Positions 7,015 through 13,106 of a stretch of DNA of 13,106 nt are shown in pieces (positions within the stretch are counted from its first letter, which is position 1; every line of letters begins with the position of its first letter). The translations under genes were made by a program, and so were the position numbers. This stretch comes from Porticoccaceae bacterium UBA2002 (GTDB taxonomy: Bacteria; Pseudomonadota; Gammaproteobacteria; Pseudomonadales; Porticoccaceae): the NCBI GenBank assembly GCA_002334915.1, contig DDCQ01000057.1, positions 1 through 13,106 of the forward strand, given 5' to 3'. Below the pieces are notes generated by a model. That model had not been told where the DNA came from. It made no database searches and saw only the letters and a program-made list of their open reading frames with translations.

Positions 7015-8208
7015 ATGTTTGAAAGTTTGAATCCCGTGGCTATGGACCCCATTTTGGGGTTGATGGCTGCATTTAGAGCAGATGCCCGCACTAATAAAAT
7101 TGATCTAGGCGTTGGCGTCTATATGAATGATCGGGGCCATACGCCGGTGATGACTTCTGTCAAAGAGGCAGAAACCCAGCTAATGCAACTTGAGACAACC
7201 AAAGCCTATCAGGGCATTGCCGGAGACCCAGACTATAACCAGCGCATTCTGGAACTGCTGTTTGGTGCTGACCACAGTATTCTCAATGCCGGGCGCATCA
7301 AAAGCATTCAGGCGCCGGGCGGTTCAGGTGCACTGCGCGTGGGTGCTGAGGTTATTCAGCGGGCGCGTCCAGATGCCAAACTCTGGGTAGGTGTACCCAC
7401 CTGGCCCAATCATATTCCTCTGCTGGGCAGTGCCGGTTTTGAGATTAAGGAATACCCTTACTACAATCGCGACAGCCATCAGGTTGAAACCGACGCTATG
7501 ATGGAGACTCTGCGTCAGGTGCCTGCCGGGGATATGGTGCTGTTGCATGGCTGCTGCCACAACCCCACCGGTGCAGACTTAACCCATGAGCAGTGGGATC
7601 TGATTGCCGACCTGGCGCTGGAGCGCGGCTTTGTGCCCTTTATAGATACAGCCTATCAGGGGCTGGGGGATGGCCTTGAAGAGGATGCCTATGGTCTGCG
7701 CATGATGGCAGAGCGACTTCCAGAACTGGTTATTGCCTCGTCCTGCTCGAAAAACTTTGGCCTCTATCGCGAGCGCACAGGGTCAATTACTTTTATCGCT
7801 GAAACTCCAGAGCAGGCGGATATTGTTGCGGCTCAGGCTATGTCTGTGGCGCGGCAGATTTATTCCATGCCACCGGCCCACGGAGCCTTGCTGGTATCAC
7901 TGATACTGGGTGATCAGCAGTTGCGAGCTAACTGGGAAGCCGAGTTAACTGAGGTTCGCGAGAGAATTCAGTCCATGCGCAGTTTGCTGGCAGACAGTAT
8001 CCAGAACAATGCCGCTGGTATCGATTTCAGCCATATCAAGCAGCAGAGAGGTATGTTTTCATTTTTGGGCTTAAACACAGCACAGCTGGACCAGCTGCGT
8101 GAAGAATATGGGGTCTATATTGTGTCGTCCAGCCGGGTCAATCTGGCGGGTATCAACTCAAGTAATATCGATTATCTGGGTAGCTCGATTCTGTCGGTAC
8201 TCAAATAG
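7015..8208 (+). CDS. aspC: Aspartate aminotransferase, class I (AspC-like; may also act on aromatic amino acids)
   Basis: A PLP enzyme of 397 residues that moves amino groups between aspartate (and often aromatic amino acids) and 2-oxoglutarate. Fold-type I landmarks are all present: TPVMTSVKEAE, PGGSGALRVGAE, TWPNH (the Trp that stacks on PLP), HGCCHNPTGAD, DTAYQG, the Schiff-base Lys246 in SCSKNFGLYRERTG, the partner-chain Arg in ARQIYSMPPAHGA, and substrate carboxylate Arg374 in SSRVNLAG. Similarity through ETTKAYQG and RGMFSFLGL favours AspC over TyrB, but side-chain preference cannot be settled by eye. AGGA lies seven bases before the ATG at 7015. It converges with the shikimate-kinase-like gene and overlaps its 3' end by 8 bases, leaving no room for a terminator between them. 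Confidence 0.93.
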   Translation: MFESLNPVAMDPILGLMAAFRADARTNKIDLGVGVYMNDRGHTPVMTSVKEAETQLMQLETTKAYQGIAGDPDYNQRILELLFGADHSILNAGRIKSIQAPGGSGALRVGAEVIQRARPDAKLWVGVPTWPNHIPLLGSAGFEIKEYPYYNRDSHQVETDAMMETLRQVPAGDMVLLHGCCHNPTGADLTHEQWDLIADLALERGFVPFIDTAYQGLGDGLEEDAYGLRMMAERLPELVIASSCSKNFGLYRERTGSITFIAETPEQADIVAAQAMSVARQIYSMPPAHGALLVSLILGDQQLRANWEAELTEVRERIQSMRSLLADSIQNNAAGIDFSHIKQQRGMFSFLGLNTAQLDQLREEYGVYIVSSSRVNLAGINSSNIDYLGSSILSVLK

Positions 8209-8719
8209 CTGAGTCCCGAAGCGCCTCCAACACAGCCTGCAGCGCCTCATTAACACTGAGGTGGCTGCAGTCGATACTTATATCCCCATAGCGCTGATAG
8301 AGCTCGCCGCGCTCGGCAAATAACTCTTCAAAACTCTGCTCCGGACGTCGGGCTATACCGCGGCTATCAAAGTTGGTGACCCGCCGCTCTAATACGGGCA
8401 GTGATACATAGAGGAAAATCACCGTTGCGCTGGCTTTTAAGCGCGCCATTCCGGCTTCGGAATAGACTGCACTTCCTCCAGTGGCGACTACTCTGTGGTC
8501 AATATCTTCACTTAGCAGAACCTGTTCTTCATAGTCGCGCAGAACCAAATAACCAGATTCATCGGTGATTTGCTGCAGAGTTTTGCCCCAGCGCACCTGA
8601 ATACTGATATCTGTATCAATAAAGTCTAGTCCCAGTTCTTTGGCCAGCAGAATACCAATGGTGCTCTTGCCTGCGCCGGGCATGCCTATAAGGACGATAC
8701 TTTTTTGGGCTGCAGTCAT
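8201..8719 (-). CDS. Shikimate-kinase-family P-loop kinase, atypical paralogue
   Basis: A 172-residue cytoplasmic P-loop kinase of the AroK/AroL family, which phosphorylates shikimate in aromatic amino acid synthesis. Walker A is GMPGAGKST (12-20). Putative shikimate contacts are kept: Asp37 of DTD, Arg61 of LRDYEE, Gly82 and Arg137 of AERGELY. Two features are unusual. The normal GGG is GGS (81-83), and the LID lacks the RPLL motif, having instead SRGIARRPEQSF (119-130). It is not beside aroB, the usual aroK neighbour. I recall similar copies in Vibrio and Shewanella annotated as shikimate kinase. It may be a second shikimate kinase or may act on another small molecule. The ATG at 8719 precedes MTAAQKSIVLIG; the ribosome site is weak. 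Confidence 0.85.
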   Translation of the reverse strand: MTAAQKSIVLIGMPGAGKSTIGILLAKELGLDFIDTDISIQVRWGKTLQQITDESGYLVLRDYEEQVLLSEDIDHRVVATGGSAVYSEAGMARLKASATVIFLYVSLPVLERRVTNFDSRGIARRPEQSFEELFAERGELYQRYGDISIDCSHLSVNEALQAVLEALRDSAI

Positions 8720-8784
8720 AATTTAATATCCAACCTGATTGCCGCTATTATGCCTGAAATTAAGTGAAATCTGGCCACAGTCTG

Positions 8785-8790
8785 TATAAT
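8785..8790 (+). promoter_or_regulatory. Candidate -10 element (TATAAT) for the nadK operon
   Basis: A perfect TATAAT lies 29 bases before the nadK start codon, in the short gap between the divergent shikimate-kinase-like gene and nadK. I find no good -35 at 16-18 bases upstream; preceding bases are TCTG, close to but not exactly an extended -10. Transcription would start near 8797. Confidence 0.45.
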
Positions 8791-8819
8791 CGTAAAAACA
8801 CTTTTTAAAGAAGCATGCT

Positions 8820-9716
8820 ATGTCCCATTTTCAGCGTATCGGATTACTAGGCAGCCTGGATGTCCCTGAGGTAGTGGAGTCTCTGCAGAAGCTAGAAGCC
8901 TTTCTGCGCGCCCAGGGTCGTGAGGTGGTCTACGAGGAGCAGGCCGCGAGCCTGGTGAATTGGCAGCTCGACAAGGTTCTGCCGATCGACCAGTTTCCCG
9001 GTGCTATAGATCTTGGAATTGTGGTGGGTGGCGACGGCAGCATGCTGAGCGCCTGCCGTAAAATGGCTGCCTGCGGTATTCCTCTGCTGGGGATAAACCG
9101 CGGGCGACTGGGCTTTTTGACCGATATCTCTCCCGATGAAATTGAAGAGCGGGTGTGGCCGGTGCTGAATGGCGAGTGTAAACAGACCAGGCGCTTTCTC
9201 CTTGAAACCACAGTGACCCGCAATGGCACTGAGATAGGTACAGGCACTGCAGTTAACGATATTGTGATGCACCCTGGTATGTCGGTGCGCATGATGGCCT
9301 TTGAACTCTATGTGGATGGTGAGTTTGTGTACAGCCAGCGCTCCGATGGTTTAATTGTCTCCACCCCTACGGGTTCAACCGCCTATGCCCTTAGCGCCGG
9401 TGGGCCGCTGCTATTCCCCGAGCTGGATGCCATGGTGGTGGTGCCGCTAAACCCCCATACATTGAGCAGCCGCCCAATTGTTTTGCATGGAGGCGCCAAA
9501 ATAGAGATCAGGGTTAGCTCAAGAAACGAACTGCACCCGCTGATTACCTGCGATGGACACAATGATTTTGGCACTGAGCCCGGGGATATAATTACCATCA
9601 AAAAGCACGAAAATGATATTTTGCTGATTCACCCCAAAGACAATAATTTTTATGGTGTCTGCCGCTCCAAACTGGGCTGGGGCAGCCGACTGGGCGTAAA
9701 AAAAGCAACTGATTAG
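8820..9716 (+). CDS. nadK: NAD kinase
   Basis: Phosphorylates NAD to NADP with ATP, the only known route to NADP in most bacteria, and so is likely essential. At 298 residues it is full length (E. coli 292). Motifs run in order: GLLGSLDV at the N-terminus, GGDGS (70-74, catalytic Asp72), LGINRGRLGFLTD, NDIV (Asn146, Asp147), the glycine-rich TPTGSTAYALSAGGP around 183-197, NPHTLSSRPIV, and a C-terminal HPKDNNFYGVCRSKLGW. AAAGAAG precedes the ATG at suitable distance. It begins a run of five same-strand genes with gaps of 9, 33, -1 and 16 bases. Confidence 0.97.
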   Translation: MSHFQRIGLLGSLDVPEVVESLQKLEAFLRAQGREVVYEEQAASLVNWQLDKVLPIDQFPGAIDLGIVVGGDGSMLSACRKMAACGIPLLGINRGRLGFLTDISPDEIEERVWPVLNGECKQTRRFLLETTVTRNGTEIGTGTAVNDIVMHPGMSVRMMAFELYVDGEFVYSQRSDGLIVSTPTGSTAYALSAGGPLLFPELDAMVVVPLNPHTLSSRPIVLHGGAKIEIRVSSRNELHPLITCDGHNDFGTEPGDIITIKKHENDILLIHPKDNNFYGVCRSKLGWGSRLGVKKATD

Positions 9717-9725
9717 GAATTCCCT

Positions 9726-10334
9726 ATGTCCAACAACGCCAGATGGTGGCTTGCTGCCAAACTGCATCCTGCGGTGTCGCTGTTGCTATTGGGCTGTCTG
9801 CTGGGGGCTGCTGCGACCAGTTTTGCATTCCCTGTAGCCCGTGCACTAATGGCTGGAGGCTTGGCTGAGGGCCAGTATTGGCGACTGGTCACCCCGATTT
9901 TCCTGCACTTTGGCCTGATGCATCTCGCGTTTAACTGCCTGTGGCTGGCCCTGCTCGGGGCGCGACTAGAGCGCTTATATGGCTCTTTGCATCTATTGCT
10001 GCTGGTTTTGGTGACCGGTGCAGTCTCCAATCTTATTCAGTATAGCTGGCAGGGCAGTGGTAACTTTGGCGGCATGTCAGGTGTGGTTTACGCGCTGCTT
10101 GGCTATATTTGGGTCAAGGGTCAGTTTGATCGCCAGCACCTGCTGCAGCTGCCGCCTGGTATTCTGGGGTTTATGCTGGTCTGGCTGCTAGTGGGCATGA
10201 CAGGTATTTTGGAGCTAGTGCTGGGGGTTGGTGTAGCCAATGGAGCCCATGTTGGCGGCTTGCTGATCGGCATGTTGCTGGGTTTGGTATTTGGCTTGCT
10301 TGGGTCAGTATTTGGATCCAATGGCCGGACCTGA
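9726..10334 (+). CDS. glpG: Rhomboid intramembrane serine protease (GlpG-like, membrane core only)
   Basis: An integral inner-membrane protease of 202 residues that cuts transmembrane segments of other proteins. About six hydrophobic segments can be seen, at roughly 15-37, 58-79, 89-106, 117-132, 144-164 and 175-196. The catalytic pair is Ser118 in GGMSGVVYA and His175 in NGAHVGGL. The supporting His61, His66 and Asn70 in HFGLMHLAFN match GlpG His145, His150 and Asn154. It aligns with the GlpG membrane core but lacks the roughly 90-residue cytoplasmic domain of E. coli GlpG (276 residues). The spacing NG-AH-GG and the Gly-Met-Ser-Gly favour an active enzyme. AGGA overlapping the nadK stop lies seven bases before the ATG. 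I see no rhombosortase-type substrate nearby. Confidence 0.92.
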   Translation: MSNNARWWLAAKLHPAVSLLLLGCLLGAAATSFAFPVARALMAGGLAEGQYWRLVTPIFLHFGLMHLAFNCLWLALLGARLERLYGSLHLLLLVLVTGAVSNLIQYSWQGSGNFGGMSGVVYALLGYIWVKGQFDRQHLLQLPPGILGFMLVWLLVGMTGILELVLGVGVANGAHVGGLLIGMLLGLVFGLLGSVFGSNGRT

Positions 10335-10367
10335 CAGCGGAAAAACTAAGGTAGAGAGTAGTTAACT

Positions 10368-10625
10368 ATGGATTTGCGACAGTTGCTCGATAGCATTACC
10401 CCGGAGATTTACGAGAGTCTCAAGCGGGCAATTGAGGTAGGTAAGTGGCCGGACGGGAGGGCTCTGTCTGATGGCCAAAAAGAACTCTGCATACAGGCCG
10501 TTATTGCCTATGATGAGCGCAAGCCCGCCGATCAGCGCACCGGCTATGTGCCTCCTAAGTCCGCTGCCTGCGAGCCGGCGGCTGCCAGCACTGAAGAGCA
10601 AAAACCCATTAGGTGGAAAGAATAA
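10368..10625 (+). CDS. YeaC-like DUF1315 family protein
   Basis: A small soluble protein of 85 residues in the DUF1315/YeaC family; its function is unknown. The conserved core is residues 5-50: LLDSITPEIYESLKRAIE, GKWPDGRAL, QKELCIQAVIAYDE, mostly helical. A variable Ala/Glu-rich tail follows, ending PIRWKE, with the RTGYV element of the Pseudomonas-type members. The ribosome site before the ATG is weak (only GTAGAGAG at a distance), but the family N-terminus fits. Its TAA overlaps the ATG of the next gene by one base (TAATG), implying translational coupling to the DUF2797 protein. Confidence 0.88.
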   Translation: MDLRQLLDSITPEIYESLKRAIEVGKWPDGRALSDGQKELCIQAVIAYDERKPADQRTGYVPPKSAACEPAAASTEEQKPIRWKE

Positions 10626-11455
10626 TGTCGACACAGTTCACAGGTCATCTGGCAAAAATGGAAGTAACCCTTGGTGATACCGTCTCTTATCAGCTTCCGC
10701 TGGACGATCATCGAGTCCCGCTCAATGAAGCCATAGGCGAGAGCATTGCCATTGAGCATATTGGTGATATCCACTGTATTCACTGTGGGCGCCGCTCCAA
10801 AAAGAGCTTTAGCCAGGGCTACTGTTACCCCTGTTTTACCAAGCTGCCCCAGTGTGATACCTGCATTATGAGTCCGGAGCGATGCCATTTTCACCATGGC
10901 ACCTGCCGGGATCCGGCCTGGGGTGAGAAGTATTGTTTTACCGACCACTTTGTTTATCTGGCCAATAGTTCCGGCGTAAAGGTAGGTATTACCAGAGGTA
11001 CTCAGCTGCCCACCCGCTGGATTGATCAGGGGGCCACCCAGGGTCTGCCGATTTTCAGAGTGCAGACCCGCTATCAGGCGGGGCTGATTGAAGACTGTAT
11101 TCGCGAGTTTGTGGCCGACAAAACCAGCTGGCAAAAGATGCTTAAAGGTAATGCCGAGTCTGTGGATTTAGCTGCGATTCGCGATGATCTGCTCGCCAAG
11201 GCCGAATCTGGTCTAGAATTGCTTGAACAGGAGTTTGGGTTGCAGGCCTTGCAGCGCCTCTACAATGAGACCACCACAGAGATTAATTTCCCAGTGCATG
11301 AATTCCCGGAAAAAGTGAAGAGCTTTAATCTCGATAAGCAACCCCTGGTTGAGGGTGTTTTAAAAGGTATAAAAGGGCAGTATCTTATTCTCGATGCAGG
11401 CGTAATCAATATCCGCAAATACACTGCTTACAACGTACAGTTCAGTATCATTTAA
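10625..11455 (+). CDS. DUF2797 family protein with zinc-ribbon-like cysteines and a possible GIY-YIG-like core
   Basis: A 276-residue protein of the DUF2797 family; the function is unknown. After an N-terminal strand-rich part, residues 50-104 hold nine cysteines: CxxC at 51/54, 67/70 and 77/80, then Cys87, 94 and 104, probably binding one or two zinc ions. Residues 109-160 read FVYLA, KVGITR, TRW and LIEDCIREF. This resembles the order of strand, strand, Arg helix and Glu helix in GIY-YIG proteins of the T5orf172 type (Tyr111, Arg131, Glu156); that is my inference. The C-terminus returns to strands (LKGIKGQYLI, GVINIRKYTAY). I start at ATG 10625: AGGTGG lies nine bases before it, and it overlaps the DUF1315 stop. 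A GTG at 10613 would add four residues. pepN follows after 16 bases. Confidence 0.9.
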   Translation: MSTQFTGHLAKMEVTLGDTVSYQLPLDDHRVPLNEAIGESIAIEHIGDIHCIHCGRRSKKSFSQGYCYPCFTKLPQCDTCIMSPERCHFHHGTCRDPAWGEKYCFTDHFVYLANSSGVKVGITRGTQLPTRWIDQGATQGLPIFRVQTRYQAGLIEDCIREFVADKTSWQKMLKGNAESVDLAAIRDDLLAKAESGLELLEQEFGLQALQRLYNETTTEINFPVHEFPEKVKSFNLDKQPLVEGVLKGIKGQYLILDAGVINIRKYTAYNVQFSII

Positions 11456-11471
11456 TTTAAGGAAACCCCCA

Positions 11472-13106
11472 GTGAAAGACGCGCTACCGCAAACGATTTA
11501 TCTCAAGGATTATCAGGTCTCACCATTTTTGGTAGACACCACAGATCTGCTGTTTGATCTGGGTGACGAGCAAACCAGGGTTACTACCAAGATGGCAGTG
11601 CGACGCAATCCAGATAGCAGCGATAAAACTGGCGCACTAGAACTCAATAGCAAAGGTGATGTGCAGCTGCAGTGGATCGCCGTGGATGGTCAGCGCCTGG
11701 ATAGCAATGCCTACAGCCTCTCTGATAACTTGCTGAGCCTTCCCGATCTGCCTGATAGCTGTGTTGTCAGCACTGAGGTGCTGATCCAGCCCCAGCTAAA
11801 TACCTCCATGATGGGACTCTACCGGTCGCGCACCATGTACTGCACTCAGTGCGAAGCTGAGGGTTTCCGCCGCATTACCTACTTCCCTGATCGCCCGGAT
11901 ATTATGTCCGTGTTCACCGTAAAGATAGTGGCGGATAAGGCCAGATATCCAGTGTTGCTGTCCAATGGCAATGCCATAGAGCGCGCTGATCTGGATGCCG
12001 GCCGCCATACGGTGACCTGGCACGACCCATTTAAAAAGCCATCCCATCTGTTTGCCCTGGTGGCTGGAACTTTGTCGGTGGTTGAAGATAGTTTTACCAC
12101 TATGTCCGGGCGTGAGATCCCATTACAGATTTTTGTTGAAGAGAAAGATCTGGATAAGTGTGACCACGCCATGCTGTCGCTAAAAAACTCTATGGGCTGG
12201 GATGAGGAAGTCTATGGCCGTGAGTACGATCTGGATATTTTTATGATTGTGGCGGTGGATGATTTCAATATGGGAGCCATGGAAAACAAAGGTCTGAATA
12301 TCTTTAATACCTCTGCGGTACTGGCCAATCCAAAAACCACCACCGACGCCTCTTTTTTGCGGGTCGAGGGTATTGTGGCCCATGAATATTTCCATAACTG
12401 GTCCGGTAATCGGGTCAATTTGCGAGACTGGTTTCAGCTCAGTTTAAAAGAGGGCTTTACCGTATTTCGCGACTGCCAGTTCTCAGCGGATATGAACAGT
12501 CCAACGGTAAAGCGCATTGAAGATGTATCTTATTTGCGCACTCATCAGTTTGCTGAAGACGGTGGCCCTATGGCCCATCAGGTGCAGCCGGACTCCTATA
12601 TGGAGATCAATAATTTTTACACATTGACTGTGTATGAAAAAGGCGCCGAGATTGTGCGCATGTATCACAGCTTGCTGGGTGCTGAGACCTATCGCAAAGC
12701 TACAGATCTGTATTTTGATCGCCATGATGGTCAGGCAGTCACTATTGAGGAGTTTGTCAGCGCAATGGAAGATGCCAGTGGCCGCGACCTCACTCAGTTC
12801 CGCCGCTGGTATAAACAGGCTGGCACCCCGGTTGTTAGGGTGCGATCGGAATATGATGCCGCAGCCAATACCTATACCCTGGATTTTCAGCAGAGTTGCC
12901 CGGCCACCCCGGGTCAGAGTGAAAAGCTGCCTCTGGTTATTCCAGTTAAGCTGGGTCTGGTGGGCGCCGATGGTGTCGATATGCAGCTCAATGCCGCAGG
13001 GCAGACTGAGACGGTGTTTGAGATAACCGAGGCCAGCCAGCAGCTGGTGATTGAAAATATTAAACAAGAGCCGGTACCTTCGCTGCTGCGCGGCTTTTCC
13101 GCCCCG
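11472..13106 (+). CDS. pepN: Aminopeptidase N (M1 metallopeptidase), 3' end outside window
   Basis: Removes N-terminal residues from peptides in the cytoplasm, a main activity of late protein breakdown. The frame is open from GTG at 11472 to the window end, giving 545 of an expected 870-890 residues. M1 motifs are intact and lie seven residues beyond their E. coli positions: GAMEN (268-272), zinc-binding HEYFH (His304, catalytic Glu305, His308), zinc ligand Glu327 in LKEG, and catalytic Tyr388 in LTVYEKG. The N-terminal beta domain (YLKDYQVSPF, and SRTMYCTQCEAEGFRRITYFPDRPD in pieces) and the start of the third domain are present. The start is GTG with AAGGA eight bases upstream; no ATG would fit the family start. 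No stop or frameshift interrupts the visible part. It is the last visible gene of the nadK run. Confidence 0.96.
   Translation, partial: MKDALPQTIYLKDYQVSPFLVDTTDLLFDLGDEQTRVTTKMAVRRNPDSSDKTGALELNSKGDVQLQWIAVDGQRLDSNAYSLSDNLLSLPDLPDSCVVSTEVLIQPQLNTSMMGLYRSRTMYCTQCEAEGFRRITYFPDRPDIMSVFTVKIVADKARYPVLLSNGNAIERADLDAGRHTVTWHDPFKKPSHLFALVAGTLSVVEDSFTTMSGREIPLQIFVEEKDLDKCDHAMLSLKNSMGWDEEVYGREYDLDIFMIVAVDDFNMGAMENKGLNIFNTSAVLANPKTTTDASFLRVEGIVAHEYFHNWSGNRVNLRDWFQLSLKEGFTVFRDCQFSADMNSPTVKRIEDVSYLRTHQFAEDGGPMAHQVQPDSYMEINNFYTLTVYEKGAEIVRMYHSLLGAETYRKATDLYFDRHDGQAVTIEEFVSAMEDASGRDLTQFRRWYKQAGTPVVRVRSEYDAAANTYTLDFQQSCPATPGQSEKLPLVIPVKLGLVGADGVDMQLNAAGQTETVFEITEASQQLVIENIKQEPVPSLLRGFSAP

Noticed and set aside
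7860-7900. Aminotransferase has Ile and Met where E. coli AspC has Asn near the partner-chain Arg (RQIYSMPP against RANYSNPP)
   Set aside because: These positions vary among class I aminotransferases, while the catalytic residues are intact; no sign of altered chemistry.
10544-11134. 196-residue minus-strand ORF
   Set aside because: Lies opposite the DUF1315/DUF2797 genes, which match known families; no own motifs.
12483-13067. 194-residue minus-strand ORF
   Set aside because: Lies entirely opposite pepN, whose M1 motifs are intact; a shadow frame.
1-13106. CRISPR array, tRNA, insertion sequence, prophage or defence cluster
   Set aside because: No regularly spaced repeats, cloverleaf sequences, transposase or phage genes were seen; base composition looks even and genes are mostly housekeeping.

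Overview
The window looks like ordinary chromosome from a marine-type gammaproteobacterium, possibly near the SAR92/Porticoccaceae/Cellvibrionales group. This rests on the protein set (long Vibrio-like PurC, GlpG, YeaC/DUF1315, DUF2797, PepN), roughly 50% GC and dense gene packing; the exact lineage is a guess. I see no rRNA, tRNA, insertion sequence, CRISPR array, prophage or att site, and no gene-free stretch over 300 bases.

Layout. (1) 71-1511, minus strand: a LuxR-type regulator preceded by an unrecognised 174-residue protein, with a 20-codon ORF overlapping the latter's start. Bases 1-70 lie beyond the regulator's stop and show no gene or clear hairpin. (2) 1457-1701: a divergent intergenic region with two short direct repeats. 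(3) 1702-3102, plus: iron-sulfur L-serine dehydratase (sdaA), end to end with (4) purC (minus); the two share a CTAG as both stop codons. (5) 4349-6943, plus: an epimerase (yfcH-like), a short-chain dehydrogenase and a YbfF-like hydrolase, probably one transcript. The first appears to start at an AUA codon. (6) 7015-8208, plus: an AspC-like aminotransferase, overlapping tail to tail with (7) a shikimate-kinase-family gene (minus, 8201-8719). (8) 8820-13106, plus: nadK, a GlpG-like rhomboid protease, DUF1315, DUF2797 and pepN, tightly spaced and probably an operon; pepN runs off the window end.

The genes are mainly housekeeping: serine deamination, purine synthesis, aspartate/aromatic amino acid transamination, NADP synthesis, membrane proteolysis and peptide breakdown. 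I see no clearly new multi-gene system. The observations most worth following are the probable AUA start of the epimerase gene, the zinc-ribbon plus possible GIY-YIG-like architecture of the DUF2797 protein, the short ORF fused or coupled to the unknown gene at 932-1456, and the atypical shikimate-kinase paralogue.
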